Part shown: piece by piece, positions 52,265-62,030 of the stretch
Numbering within the stretch: the stretch's first letter is position 1
Layout of the letters: each line of letters begins with the position of its first letter
Assembly (NCBI GenBank): GCA_012960465.1
Contig: DUBF01000164.1
Coordinates: 1-64,000 of the forward strand
Origin: Rhodospirillales bacterium
GTDB taxonomy: Bacteria > Pseudomonadota > Alphaproteobacteria > Rhodospirillales > UBA2165
Direction: 5' to 3'
DNA: 64,000 bases
The notes under the pieces: generated by a model
Database searches by the model: none
What the model saw: the letters and a program-made list of their open reading frames with translations, nothing else
Told to the model about the DNA's origin: nothing
Made by a program: the position numbers and the translations under genes

Positions 52265-53250
52265 ACGCTATACTTTCCATCTAAAACGTCTTTAAATGTG
52301 GATGCATCGATATTGCCACCGCTGCATACTATACCGACGACTTCCCCTTCAGTATCGATTTTACCAGATAAAATCGCGGCAAGGGCCACAGCACCGCCAG
52401 GTTCAACTATAATTTTATATTCTTCAAAGGCTGTTTGTATAGCTTTGGCAGTCTCTGCTTGAGTTACCACTAATCCGCCGGCTAAAAGCTTTTTATTCGT
52501 TTTAAACGTCAATTTTCCTGGAGTTTCAATCAAAAGAGCATCGCAGAATGAATTTAATTCTGGTTTAATATATTGCCGTTTACCAGATTTAAGTGACAAT
52601 GCCGTATCGTTATATCCTTCTGGCTCTACGCAATAAATCAGCGTATTTTGGCTTCGTTCCTTGAGCGCTATAGCATTGCCAGAAATTAAACCTCCGCCAC
52701 TACACGGGGCTAATAAATAATTTAATTTTGTATTTTGGTTTTTGACTTGATCGCAGAATTCTAGGCCGAGTGTACCCTGACCTGCCATAATCTCTGGTGC
52801 ATCATAGGGTGGAACAAGAATTGCCCCGGTTTTTTTGATAATTTCTTCAGCTATTTCGACCCTATTCGCATCTGTTCTATTGTATAAGATTATGTTAGCT
52901 CCATCATCTCGTGTATTATCTATTTTAATCTTTGGCGCATCTGAAGGCATGATGATAGTAGCCTCTATCTTTAGTATCCTTGCGGCTCTAGCAACGCCTT
53001 GTGCATGATTACCAGAAGAAAAAGCAACAACGCCGCTTTTTTTTTGATTGTCTGTTAAACTAGATATCATATTAAAGGCCCCCCTAAATTTAAACGATCC
53101 AGTTCGTTGCAGGTTTTCAGCCTTGATTAAAACACGACAATTAAGTCGAGAATTAATCCGTTCCGACTCTAGTACAGGCGTTTTCACTGCGTAACCATCT
53201 AATCTCTTAGCAGCTAATTCAATATCTTTGACTGTTGGGGTATTCTCCAA
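52261..53250 (-). CDS. PLP-dependent threonine/serine dehydratase family enzyme
   Basis: 329 residues, fold type II. The PLP lysine lies in TGSFKFRGAFN, and SSGNHAQGVA and the Gly-rich phosphate loop APCSGGGLISGNAIA are present. It ends without an ACT regulatory domain, so it is not the long biosynthetic IlvA type. It may be a catabolic threonine or serine dehydratase, a 3-hydroxyaspartate ammonia-lyase or a serine racemase; sequence alone does not decide. It follows slt on the reverse strand after 23 bases. Confidence 0.9.
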   Translation of the reverse strand: MENTPTVKDIELAAKRLDGYAVKTPVLESERINSRLNCRVLIKAENLQRTGSFKFRGAFNMISSLTDNQKKSGVVAFSSGNHAQGVARAARILKIEATIIMPSDAPKIKIDNTRDDGANIILYNRTDANRVEIAEEIIKKTGAILVPPYDAPEIMAGQGTLGLEFCDQVKNQNTKLNYLLAPCSGGGLISGNAIALKERSQNTLIYCVEPEGYNDTALSLKSGKRQYIKPELNSFCDALLIETPGKLTFKTNKKLLAGGLVVTQAETAKAIQTAFEEYKIIVEPGGAVALAAILSGKIDTEGEVVGIVCSGGNIDASTFKDVLDGKYSV

Positions 53251-53273
53251 AGTATAAGCTCCAAACTTTGTAA

Positions 53274-55262
53274 CTAGTCTTTTTGAATAGATAAGTTTTT
53301 ATTCTTATTAAGGTAGGTTCGATAGACATTAAAATTTTCAATCACTCGTTGAACATAATTGCGGGTTTCCTTAAATGGGATCATTTCTACCCAATCAATT
53401 TCATCGACACCTATATTTCTGGGATCACCGTTTCTTTTTATCCAAGTGTTTGCGCGTGAAGGACCGGCATTGTAGGCCGTTAACGAGAGTATGCGGGACC
53501 CATTAAATTGGTTAAGTAATCCAGAGAGGTATATCTGACCAAGTTTAAGATTATAATTAATATCTGTTGTCAAATTATGTTTGTGGTAAGGAATCTTATA
53601 TTTTTTTGCGATACGCTTAGCTGTGGTCGGCATTATTTGCATTAAGCCGCGGGCACCAGCATGGCTAACAGCTTTAATATTAAAAGCGCTTTCTTGCCGA
53701 ATAAGTGCGTAAAGAAAGGCCAAATCAATCACGGTGTTTTCGAAAATGTTAAGAACTGGATATCCTTCCCGCATAAGGGTAATGCCCCGACGATAAGCTT
53801 GTTTTGCGGTATAAACTGCCAAATCCGGACGTCCGCTTTCGCGGGCTAGTATTGCAACGTTATTATGCCATGTAGCTGAGGATTTTATCTCATTCAATTT
53901 TTTAATAAATGGACGTATAAAATCAGTCATCTTGGCTTTTCCAAGTACATTTACCACTTTGACCAATTCATTTGTTTTAAACTTATGGTTGTCTTTGTCT
54001 TTGATCTGGTCTCCCTCAGGAATAATAATTGCACGACTAAAATTGAGTTTTGCATTGGCGTGCTGGCCATAATATGTCAAATGATATGCTGCAGCTTTTT
54101 TATACCAACTTTCTATTTTTTTTTGATCTTTCGATGTCTCAGAGGCTCGACCTGCCCAGTATGCACCGCGTGCGCGACTAATTGGATATTGAGAGCCTTT
54201 AAATACAGCTATGAAGTGATTTAGGGCGACACTACTTTCATTTAAAAACCTCAAGGCAATCCATCCAGCTAACCATTCGGCTTCGACAAATGATTTCCCA
54301 TAATGCAAGCCATGATTGCTTGCAATATTATAGGCTTGGCTTATGTGACCAGCTTGTAGAAAACGCCGGGTAAGAATTTCTTTTTCGTTCCACAACCGGA
54401 CCGAATGATCTAGGGTATTTGGTAAATCTTTTAACATTTTAATGGCATCATTATTGCGTCCTTTGCGTCTCCGCCAACGAAGACGTTCAAAAACAAGTCC
54501 TGGGTCATTTAATAGTTTTTTAGGAACTTTAGAAATAGCACGGTCTACTGAACCTCGATATCGTCTTAGTGTGATACGTGCGAAGGCTAAGGCACGGTAA
54601 TCTTTGTTCACTTTATGTAACATTCTTCTTACGGGATAGTATCGGCCTTTCCATAGCAAACGATCAAGCCGATCAAGATGATCTTGACGTGTTAGATAGC
54701 GTCGGTACCTTTTGTAGAATTGACGTTCTTGTTTTGCTCCAAAATTACCTTCAACCCAAGTTTTCCGTAAGATTTTGACAGCTTCAGATTTTCGTGACAC
54801 CTTTAATAAAGCTTCTCCCAAACGGATACCTCCATCTGTTGTAATTGGGGTATGATCTTTAAACCAGACAATAACATGTTCGGGGTTCATCCTAGGTTTC
54901 ATGGACTCTTCCACTCGTTGGCGGAGACGTGTCATTAGAGGCCAGTTGGGATTTTCTTTTATCAATTTAACGATTTCATGAAATGTTGCCCCTGAATTAG
55001 GGGATACGCAGTATTTCCAAAACAATGCTTTTCTTAAGAGTGGGTTTTCAATTTTAAAAATATTCTTTTTTACCATTTCCCAATTTGGTTTATCTATTGT
55101 TTTCTGTATAATATTTACAGCAGAAATGTCTGATTTTGAGAGTTTAATTGGCTTGTTGGTTGGTTTTTGAATATTATTAGCAGATGCGGTATTCCCTAAT
55201 AATTCAAAGGTTGTTAATACCGTAAACAGAACATATAGACCAATTAATTTGCAAAATCGCAT
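53274..55262 (-). CDS. slt: Soluble lytic murein transglycosylase
   Basis: 662 residues. A signal peptide (LIGLYVLFTVLTTFELLG) is followed by a superhelical alpha domain of about 480 residues and the C-terminal SLT lysozyme-like domain with catalytic Glu near residue 520 in LIRQESAFN, then SHAGARGLMQIMPTTA and LTAYNAGPSRAN. It cleaves peptidoglycan glycan strands to anhydro-muropeptides. It is divergent from dapA, as in many alphaproteobacteria. Confidence 0.95.
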   Translation of the reverse strand: MRFCKLIGLYVLFTVLTTFELLGNTASANNIQKPTNKPIKLSKSDISAVNIIQKTIDKPNWEMVKKNIFKIENPLLRKALFWKYCVSPNSGATFHEIVKLIKENPNWPLMTRLRQRVEESMKPRMNPEHVIVWFKDHTPITTDGGIRLGEALLKVSRKSEAVKILRKTWVEGNFGAKQERQFYKRYRRYLTRQDHLDRLDRLLWKGRYYPVRRMLHKVNKDYRALAFARITLRRYRGSVDRAISKVPKKLLNDPGLVFERLRWRRRKGRNNDAIKMLKDLPNTLDHSVRLWNEKEILTRRFLQAGHISQAYNIASNHGLHYGKSFVEAEWLAGWIALRFLNESSVALNHFIAVFKGSQYPISRARGAYWAGRASETSKDQKKIESWYKKAAAYHLTYYGQHANAKLNFSRAIIIPEGDQIKDKDNHKFKTNELVKVVNVLGKAKMTDFIRPFIKKLNEIKSSATWHNNVAILARESGRPDLAVYTAKQAYRRGITLMREGYPVLNIFENTVIDLAFLYALIRQESAFNIKAVSHAGARGLMQIMPTTAKRIAKKYKIPYHKHNLTTDINYNLKLGQIYLSGLLNQFNGSRILSLTAYNAGPSRANTWIKRNGDPRNIGVDEIDWVEMIPFKETRNYVQRVIENFNVYRTYLNKNKNLSIQKD

Positions 55263-55445
55263 TAGTTTTTTTACTCCAAGGCTATAGTTATATACGAGTT
55301 TCTTGTCTATATGAGTCTAGATAATAGGCCAAGTCCTCAATTACATAATAGTTAAATTAGACGAAATAATAAGTTATAACGGTAACGTTTCTTGCACCAA
55401 ACAGTTGCTGGATCTATGTTCATTACTAAATCTTGGGAGAAAATA

Positions 55446-56321
55446 ATGTTTAAAGGATCTTTTGTCGCTTTAATCACACCGTTTATCGATGGTAAGTTTG
55501 ATGAAAAAACATTTCGTAATTTTGTAGAATGGCAAATCGCAGAAGGGACAAATGGACTAGTTCCTGTTGGTACCACGGGTGAATCGCCAACGCTTAGCCA
55601 TAAAGAACATATGAGAGTTGTCGAGGTTTGCATTGAAGTTGCGGCAGGGCGGGTGCCCGTTATCGCAGGAGCGGGATCAAACTCTACAGAGGAAGCTATC
55701 TTATTAACCCAACACGCAAAAAACGCTGGCGCTGATGCGGCACTAGTCGTGACCCCTTATTACAACAAGCCTACTCAGGAAGGCCTCTTTCGCCATTATG
55801 AGGCTATACAAAGTCAGGGAGATATTCCCATAATTATCTATAATATTCCAGCAAGAAGTATTGTTGATATGTCAGTTGAAACGATGGCACGTTTATCAAA
55901 GTTGCCAAATATAGTCGGAGTAAAAGATGCTACCAGTGATCTCAATCGCCCAATATTGACTTCAGCAGCATGTGGACAAAATTTTTGTCAACTTTCGGGA
56001 GAAGATGGAACAGCCATTCCATTTAATGCTGGAGGCGGGCACGGGTGTATTTCGGTTACTGGAAATATCGCGCCCAAGCTATGTGCCATGATGCAAGCGG
56101 CCTGGTTTGAGGGCAATGTTAAAGAAGCAATGGAGTTACAAAATACCCTTATGCCGATCCATTCCGCAATGTTTTGTGAGACCTCACCCGGCCCTGTTAA
56201 ATATGCGGCTGAGTTATTAGGTCATGGGTCTGCGTATGCTCGCCTGCCAATCTGTGAGATTGATGAGAGTAGTAAGAAAAAAATCGAGCGCGCACTTAAG
56301 GGGGCTGGTATTCTCTCCTAG
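55446..56321 (+). CDS. dapA: 4-hydroxy-tetrahydrodipicolinate synthase
   Basis: 291 residues from ATG 55446, which has GGGAG at good spacing and starts [13 protein letters not shown] like other DapA proteins; an in-frame TTG at 55392 is upstream DNA. DapA condenses pyruvate and aspartate semialdehyde for lysine and diaminopimelate. [18 protein letters not shown], the Tyr in YNIPARS and the Schiff-base Lys in [10 protein letters not shown] are all present. Confidence 0.97.
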   Translation: MFKGSFVALITPFIDGKFDEKTFRNFVEWQIAEGTNGLVPVGTTGESPTLSHKEHMRVVEVCIEVAAGRVPVIAGAGSNSTEEAILLTQHAKNAGADAALVVTPYYNKPTQEGLFRHYEAIQSQGDIPIIIYNIPARSIVDMSVETMARLSKLPNIVGVKDATSDLNRPILTSAACGQNFCQLSGEDGTAIPFNAGGGHGCISVTGNIAPKLCAMMQAAWFEGNVKEAMELQNTLMPIHSAMFCETSPGPVKYAAELLGHGSAYARLPICEIDESSKKKIERALKGAGILS

Positions 56322-56332
56322 GGTACAGAATT

Positions 56333-56809
56333 ATGGCTAAAAAGAAAAAATCTGATGAAAATATTGCTGCACGAAATCGTAAGGCACGTCACAATTACTT
56401 TATTGAGGATAATATTGAGGCCGGAATTATGTTGCAAGGTACCGAGATTAAGTCAATTCGGAATGGTCGCTCAAGCATTGAGGAGTCCTACGCGTCAGAA
56501 GAAAATGGTGAGTTGTTTTTAGTTAACGCTTATATTCCAGAGTATCAGGCCGGGGGTCGAGATCAGCATGAGACGCGTCGTCCAAGAAAATTATTACTGC
56601 ATAAAAAAGAACTGGTAAAAATGATCAATGCTGTTAACCGGGAAGGCGCAACTATTATTCCTTTATCACTTTATTTTAACAAACGCGGTATGTTAAAGGT
56701 AGATCTTGGCATAGCTAAAGGAAAGCGCCAATATGATAAACGACAGACGGAGAAGAACCGAGACTGGAAACGCGATCAAGATAGGATTATCCGTGACAAA
56801 AATATATAA
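56333..56809 (+). CDS. smpB: SsrA-binding protein SmpB
   Basis: 158 residues. SmpB brings tmRNA to stalled ribosomes for trans-translation. Markers: RNRKARHNYFIEDNIEAGI, GTEIKSIRNGR, LFLVNAYIPEY, RPRKLLLHKKEL, and a basic C-terminal tail KGKRQYDKRQTEKNRDWKRD. It lies 11 bases after dapA, the usual alphaproteobacterial pair. No tmRNA gene was found in the window. Confidence 0.97.
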   Translation: MAKKKKSDENIAARNRKARHNYFIEDNIEAGIMLQGTEIKSIRNGRSSIEESYASEENGELFLVNAYIPEYQAGGRDQHETRRPRKLLLHKKELVKMINAVNREGATIIPLSLYFNKRGMLKVDLGIAKGKRQYDKRQTEKNRDWKRDQDRIIRDKNI

Positions 56810-56827
56810 TATAATATTATTTTCAAT

Positions 56828-57523
56828 TTATCTTTTTTTAAATTGTGTTTTACCAAACAGAATTTCACGTTCTGCGCTGGTAAAATTACCAGAAGGACGC
56901 TCATTGGCTAATACTTCAAACCCTCTTTTTACCGCGGGTCGATCGTGAATTAGTTCTACCCATTTTTTTACGTTAGGATAGTCATTTTCATCTACACCGC
57001 GGCGCTCAAACCCCTGGGCCCATGGATGCGTTGCTATATCTGCAATTGTATATTCATCGCCTGCTAGATATTCAGTGTTTGCTAATTGTTTATCCATTAC
57101 CCCGTAAAGACGCTTAGATTCATTATCATAACGGTTGATAGCATAAGGAATTTTATCAACAGCATAATGCGAAAAGTGGTTTGATTGTCCAAACATTGGT
57201 CCAACACCGCCCATTTGAAACATGAGCCATTGCAGAGTTTCGTATTTGTGTCGCATATCTCCAGGTAGAAATTTGTTCGATTTCTCAGCCAGATAAATTA
57301 AAATAGCACCAGACTCAAAAAGTGAAATAGGCTTGCCATCGGGTCCTTCACTATCTGTTATTGCCGGTATTCTATTATTGGGGGATATTTTTAAGAATTC
57401 AGACTCAAATTGTTCACCTTTTCCTATATCTATTGGGTGTGCAGTATATGCCAAGTTACATTCCTCCAACATGATATGAACTTTTCGGCCATTCGGTGTC
57501 GCCCAAGAGTAAACATCTATCAT
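56828..57523 (-). CDS. Glutathione S-transferase family protein (YfcG/nu-class-like)
   Basis: 231 residues. The start YSWATPNGRKVHIMLEE, then NRIPAITD and ESGAILIYLAEKS, is the thioredoxin-like domain; ADIATHPWAQGF lies in the helical domain. The TPNGRKV segment resembles the disulfide-bond reductase YfcG subgroup. Substrate unknown. It opens a reverse-strand accessory block inserted between smpB and the NYN-folK-rpoZ run. Confidence 0.9.
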   Translation of the reverse strand: MIDVYSWATPNGRKVHIMLEECNLAYTAHPIDIGKGEQFESEFLKISPNNRIPAITDSEGPDGKPISLFESGAILIYLAEKSNKFLPGDMRHKYETLQWLMFQMGGVGPMFGQSNHFSHYAVDKIPYAINRYDNESKRLYGVMDKQLANTEYLAGDEYTIADIATHPWAQGFERRGVDENDYPNVKKWVELIHDRPAVKRGFEVLANERPSGNFTSAEREILFGKTQFKKR

Positions 57524-57625
57524 TTTATAAATCCTTTAGGGTCTGTTTACTTGATTCGTTCATCAAAGAATTAGGTATTTGGTTAGAGCTTTCATTTTAG
57601 TAAATTATATACTCTTATTCATAAA

Positions 57626-58246
57626 TTAGCCGTTAAAACGAGGGCTAGCTTTTTCAAATTCGGATTGAAGTTCATTATATGTTTTTATAGCTGGAAATTG
57701 TGGAAATTCTGTGATGACATTTTCTGGAGCATTAAATAAAAAACCGTAATCGGCCTCACTCAACATTGAAGTGTCATTGTAGGAATCACCGGCGGCATAC
57801 ACCGTATAATTAAGCGAATTAAATGCCTGTACGGCCTCGCGCTTATGATCCTTCATTCGAAGGTGGTAGTTAGTGATTTTCCCATCTGAGTTAGTCTCGA
57901 GGCGATGGCAGAATAGCGTTGGCCTTCCAAGTTTTTGCATAAAGGGCTCGGCAAATTCGTAAAAAGTATCTGATAGTATAACAACTTGAAAATTTTCACG
58001 AAGTTTATTCAAGAATTCAAGAGCACCTTCTAGCGGCTCAAGGCTATTTATTACATCTTGGACTATTGAAAGACCTAGATTATTTTCATTCATGATACGT
58101 AGCCGTTGCTGCATCAACTCATTATAATCTGGTATATCGCGGGTTGTGGCGCGGAGAGCCTCGATCCTAGTTTTCTCCGCTACATTAACCCATATTTCAG
58201 GAATAATAACACCTTCAAGGTCAAGACAAACAATTTCCAAGTACAA
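57626..58246 (-). CDS. thrH: ThrH-type phosphoserine/homoserine phosphotransferase
   Basis: 206 residues, HAD superfamily. The catalytic Asp lies in CLDLEGVIIPEIW, the family-specific DLEG version of DxDG; further HAD motifs are VILSDTFYEF, a Lys in MKDHKREAV, and YAAGDSYNDTSML. In Pseudomonas ThrH has phosphoserine phosphatase and phosphoserine:homoserine phosphotransferase activity. A route for serine or threonine synthesis is inferred. Confidence 0.92.
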   Translation of the reverse strand: MYLEIVCLDLEGVIIPEIWVNVAEKTRIEALRATTRDIPDYNELMQQRLRIMNENNLGLSIVQDVINSLEPLEGALEFLNKLRENFQVVILSDTFYEFAEPFMQKLGRPTLFCHRLETNSDGKITNYHLRMKDHKREAVQAFNSLNYTVYAAGDSYNDTSMLSEADYGFLFNAPENVITEFPQFPAIKTYNELQSEFEKASPRFNG

Positions 58247-58340
58247 TCTCCATTAAGATGCCGCGCTATAATAATACAGCCAGAATATACCACAACGAAA
58301 CGATTGAGAAAACGTAATGTGATTAAATTCCGATATGTAT

Positions 58341-59399
58341 TTATGTTTCGACAAAATTTGGGATTACTTTTTTACCGAAAAGTCTCATTGAAGATTCAGC
58401 ATGTTCAACAGATAAATCATTGAAATTAATTTGAAGGGAAGCAATTTCAAAACCACCGGTTAACTCTATGTAAGCACTAATTTGTTCATTTATATCGTCT
58501 GGCGTTCCTACAAAAGCTGCACCTTTTTCAACTTGACTTTCAAACGTCTCCTTTGAAAGTTGTTCTATAATTTTGTCGTAGCCTGGATAATCAACTGAGT
58601 TACTGCCAGTAAGCCACGGTGATGCTGAAGCCACTATTGATTCTAAATAACGGTTCAAAGGATCTCGTGATATTTCGTATGCTCGCTCTCGGTCTTCATG
58701 ACAGAACATATGATGAGCTAACATTACTTGCCCTTTTCCTTTATGACCTGCGTCTTGCCAAGCATGACGATAAATTTCAATGAGTTCGTTCATTTTACCG
58801 CCAGTCAGCGGTATGGCCATAATGTTAAAACCCATTTTACCTGCAAATTCAAAGGATGTAGGCGTAATTAGAGCCGCGATCCAGATTGGTGGTCGAGGTC
58901 GTTGAACCGTGCGAGGCGTAACCGTAATGTTTTTAAAGCTATGAAATTTACCATCCGATGAAACGTTCTCCTTTTCAAGTAGTTGTTGAACTTGTTCGAG
59001 GCCCTCCGAAAAACGGGCTTTACTCTCATCAAGGGTACGCCCAAATCCATCAAATTCATGTGGTAAGAATGCACGAGCAAAGCCACATTCTAATCGACCA
59101 CCTGAAATTGCATCTAGCATTCCAATTTCTCCGGCTATTTTTAATGGATTATTGAATATCGGGAGAACTGCTCCAGTTATGAGCCTCGCATTTTTAGTTT
59201 GCATTGCAGCAGCTGCAAGAAATACGTGAGGGTTTGGTGAGTAACCACCATAACTAACAAAATGATGTTCCACCGTCCGAATATGTGTGTACCCAAACTC
59301 ATCAGCAAGAGAAGTTAGGTGTAGGCACTCTCTCCAATATTGATCTGCTTGTTTTTGTTCTGGACTAACATCGGGGAAAAATTGTATTCCGAATTTCAC
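58341..59399 (-). CDS. Luciferase-like (LLM class) flavin-dependent oxidoreductase
   Basis: 352 residues with the bacterial luciferase TIM-barrel pattern: IRTVEHHFVSYGGYSPNP near residue 41, GAVLPIFNNPLKIAGEIGML, ISGGRLECGFARAF and RPRPPIWIAA. Such enzymes use FMNH2 or F420; the substrate is not predictable. It ends about 95 bases before thrH and probably shares transcription with the uracil-DNA glycosylase gene upstream. Confidence 0.9.
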   Translation of the reverse strand: MKFGIQFFPDVSPEQKQADQYWRECLHLTSLADEFGYTHIRTVEHHFVSYGGYSPNPHVFLAAAAMQTKNARLITGAVLPIFNNPLKIAGEIGMLDAISGGRLECGFARAFLPHEFDGFGRTLDESKARFSEGLEQVQQLLEKENVSSDGKFHSFKNITVTPRTVQRPRPPIWIAALITPTSFEFAGKMGFNIMAIPLTGGKMNELIEIYRHAWQDAGHKGKGQVMLAHHMFCHEDRERAYEISRDPLNRYLESIVASASPWLTGSNSVDYPGYDKIIEQLSKETFESQVEKGAAFVGTPDDINEQISAYIELTGGFEIASLQINFNDLSVEHAESSMRLFGKKVIPNFVET

Positions 59400-59417
59400 T
59401 TAATAAGTCTCTGTCAG

Positions 59418-60056
59418 TTATAGGTATGTCAAAATTCTCTTAAATACATCATGAAACATATTCTCAGTCAATCGTCCCGTATTCGTATTATATCGTGAGC
59501 AATGATAGCTATCGGCAAGTACGAATTTATCTAATTCATGAAAAGCGTTATGGCCAAATTTATAGATTGATTTAGGTTTTTCTATGATGGTTAAAATTGC
59601 TCCATGGGCTAAACCCCCAAGAGCAAGAACTACTCTTAGGTTTTCCATAGTTTCTAATTCACTGATGAGAAACGGCGCACAATTTTTTATTTCAGATCCA
59701 TTGGGTTTATTCTCGGGTGGTAAGCATCTAACTGCATTTGTAATTCTACAATTATTAAGAACCAAACTGTCTTGTATCTGTCTTTCATATTTGCCTCTGG
59801 CGAGGCCAAATTTTACCAACGTTGAATAAAGTAAGTCCCCTGCGTGATCACCAGTAAAGACCCTACCAGTTCGGTTTGCTCCTTTTAAACCGGGAGCTAA
59901 GCCAACAATTAATAACTTCGCATTTATATCCCCAAAAGAATTTACTGGGCCATTATGCCAACTTGGTTCCTTTGCTCTATTTTGTAAAATCAATGACCGT
60001 AACCGGGTGCAACGACTACATTCATGATTAGGCTTTGTTGGCAGTTTCCTAGACAT
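59418..60056 (-). CDS. Uracil-DNA glycosylase, family 5 (UDGb) type
   Basis: 212 residues. An iron-sulfur UDG: Cys13 and Cys16 (ECSRC) with Cys111 and Cys126 (VRCLPP and KNCAPF) are the probable 4Fe-4S ligands. Motif 1 is GLAPGLKGANRTGRVFTGD, lacking the Asp or Asn catalytic residue of family 1 and 4 enzymes, as in family 5. Motif 2 is YHCSRYNTNTGRLT. It removes uracil and perhaps other deaminated bases from DNA. Confidence 0.92.
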   Translation of the reverse strand: MSRKLPTKPNHECSRCTRLRSLILQNRAKEPSWHNGPVNSFGDINAKLLIVGLAPGLKGANRTGRVFTGDHAGDLLYSTLVKFGLARGKYERQIQDSLVLNNCRITNAVRCLPPENKPNGSEIKNCAPFLISELETMENLRVVLALGGLAHGAILTIIEKPKSIYKFGHNAFHELDKFVLADSYHCSRYNTNTGRLTENMFHDVFKRILTYL

Positions 60057-60200
60057 AAATCATGTATTCCCGTAAATTCTCTCTTCATTATCTTCGAATA
60101 TTTTGTGGATAGCCTCAAGTTATCGCAATATTCGTTTAAAACATTGAATTCTATTAACTAGCGGTATCCATTCGTAAATCTTCTGTGTTTTCTTCTTTAT

Positions 60201-60722
60201 TTAGCTAATCAAATTTCTTAGATCATCGAGTTCTATAAAATAATCTGATTGACGTCGTAATTCATCCGCTATCATTGGTGGCTTAGAATTTGCGGTACTG
60301 ACAACGGTCACACGTTTGCCTTTTCGTTGTGTTGCCTCTATCAAACGACGAAAATCACCATCCCCAGAAAACAGAACAATGTGGTCGAGGTGATCAAGCA
60401 TTTCCATTACATCAATCGCAAGTTCTACGTCCATATTGCCTTTTATTCTTCGACGGCCACTTTCATCGATAAATTCTTTTGTTGATTTGGTTACTATGGT
60501 ATAGCCATTATAGTCTAACCAATCGACCAATTTACGAATAGGTGAAGGATCCTGTTCCTCAATGAGAGCTGTATAATAAAAAGCTCTTATAAGATTTGCT
60601 TTTTTTTCAAAATATTCGAGCATACGTTTATAATCAATCTCGAACTCTAGAGCTTTAATGGAGGCATGCAGATTTGCACCATCGATGAAAAGAGCAATTT
60701 TATCATTTAAATTGAATGTCAT
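60201..60722 (-). CDS. NYN/PIN-like domain protein (LabA/DUF88 family)
   Basis: 173 residues. The acidic residues of the NYN nuclease fold are present: ALFIDGANL, GNMDVELAIDVME and LFSGDGDFRRLI, ending TVVSTANSKPPMIADELRR. A ribonuclease role is expected for the fold but the target is unknown. It is divergent from folK across 183 bases; a NYN-domain gene near folK-rpoZ is common in alphaproteobacteria. Confidence 0.93.
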   Translation of the reverse strand: MTFNLNDKIALFIDGANLHASIKALEFEIDYKRMLEYFEKKANLIRAFYYTALIEEQDPSPIRKLVDWLDYNGYTIVTKSTKEFIDESGRRRIKGNMDVELAIDVMEMLDHLDHIVLFSGDGDFRRLIEATQRKGKRVTVVSTANSKPPMIADELRRQSDYFIELDDLRNLIS

Positions 60723-60905
60723 AAGATTGGTTACTTTCGTTTCTTTTAATGTACTAAGAATTTATTAGAATACACTAATATAAATATTCTTTGATTTATA
60801 ATGATAGTTTTATTTTATAATTTCTTCTTTTAGAGTTGAGTTTCTTTATTTAATCAATGTTTTGGTAAAAATCTTCAAACAGTATTAGCATAAAAAGGGG
60901 CTTAA

Positions 60906-61397
60906 ATGATCTTCATAGGAATTGGGTCCAACCTTACGTCAGATAATTATAACTCTAAGCTAGATGCCTGCAGGGGTTCTATTGAATTACTAAGAAGAAA
61001 TAATATAGAAATTTCCTCTCAATCCAGTTGGTATGAAACTTTACCTATTCCAGCTTCCTCTCAATCGAATTTTATAAATGGAGTTATCAGTGTGAAAACT
61101 CATTTGGACAGCTCATATTTATTAGATTTACTATTAACAATTGAAGCTCAAATGGGGAGAAAGAGAGGCGTAAAAAATGCAGCCCGAATTATTGATTTAG
61201 ACTTAATTGCTTATAATTGTGAGATAGTTGAGACTGAAACTTTGACTTTACCCCATCCACGATTATCGCAACGGGCATTTGTTGTTCGACCGATAGCTGA
61301 AATTGCACCTGATTGGAGACATCCTGTTTTGGGGTTAAAGATAAATGAGGTTTTAACTACCTTATCTGATCAAAAAATAACGCGTCTTTCTTATTGA
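60906..61397 (+). CDS. folK: 2-amino-4-hydroxy-6-hydroxymethyldihydropteridine diphosphokinase
   Basis: 163 residues. HPPK transfers pyrophosphate from ATP to the pterin in folate synthesis. Markers: IGIGSNL, SSWYETLPIP, FINGVISV, EAQMGRKRG, ARIIDLDLIAY and LPHPRLSQRAFVVRPIAEI. ATG 60906 follows an AAAGGGG ribosome binding site. rpoZ follows after 130 bases. Confidence 0.97.
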   Translation: MIFIGIGSNLTSDNYNSKLDACRGSIELLRRNNIEISSQSSWYETLPIPASSQSNFINGVISVKTHLDSSYLLDLLLTIEAQMGRKRGVKNAARIIDLDLIAYNCEIVETETLTLPHPRLSQRAFVVRPIAEIAPDWRHPVLGLKINEVLTTLSDQKITRLSY

Positions 61398-61527
61398 ATA
61401 GCTTGTTTTTTCTGAAAACCAGCTTATACAGTCTCATTTATTAAAGCTTGAAACCGTATTGTGTTCATTTGAATTATGGCTTTATAAATTGTTGTAGAAG
61501 AGGTTGGTAATTAAAGGGGATTGAGTT

Positions 61528-61911
61528 ATGGCTCGAGTTACTGTTGAAGATTGTATAGACAAATTAGATAATCGTTTTGAACTTGTAATGATTGCTGCTC
61601 GACGAGCTCGCATGCTCTCTTCAGGCGCCGAGCTCACCGTAGAGCGCGATAATGATAAAAACTGCGTTGTCGCGTTACGTGAAATTGCTGAAGAAACTAT
61701 AGATGTTCTGGAAATTGAAGAAAATTTAGTACAAGGACTTCAAAAATATGTGGAACCAGACGAGCCAGATGAATCAGAAATGGATCTGTTGTCTACGGAA
61801 GATGAATTTGGGAAGGATGCAGCCGTGAATATTGCAGCAATTGGAGTTACACCAGATGGACCTAAAAAGCCAAATTTTGATGATAATATAGAGGAAGAGG
61901 ATGATTACTAA
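61528..61911 (+). CDS. rpoZ: RNA polymerase omega subunit
   Basis: 127 residues with an acidic C-terminal tail usual for alphaproteobacteria. The omega core is [20 protein letters not shown], then [10 protein letters not shown] and ALREIAEE. Omega aids assembly and stability of RNA polymerase. AAAGGGG lies before ATG 61528. relA/spoT, which commonly follows, is absent; a terminator ends the unit at about 62016. Confidence 0.96.
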   Translation: MARVTVEDCIDKLDNRFELVMIAARRARMLSSGAELTVERDNDKNCVVALREIAEETIDVLEIEENLVQGLQKYVEPDEPDESEMDLLSTEDEFGKDAAVNIAAIGVTPDGPKKPNFDDNIEEEDDY

Positions 61912-61979
61912 TAAGAGAATTATTTTATAGTTTTCATATGGCTAAAAAGTAAATCCAAAATATTTTGACCAAGTGCATT

Positions 61980-62016
61980 AAAAAAGGCTCGCTGAATTAT
62001 AGCGAGCCCTTTTTTT
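61980..62016. terminator. Bidirectional rho-independent terminator between rpoZ and the PrdB-like gene
   Basis: GGCTCGCT and AGCGAGCC form a perfect 8-base stem around GAATTAT. A run of six A precedes it and C plus seven T follows it, so it can end transcription from both rpoZ (forward) and the convergent selenoprotein gene (reverse). Confidence 0.92.
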
Positions 62017-62030
62017 ACGATATATTTTCT

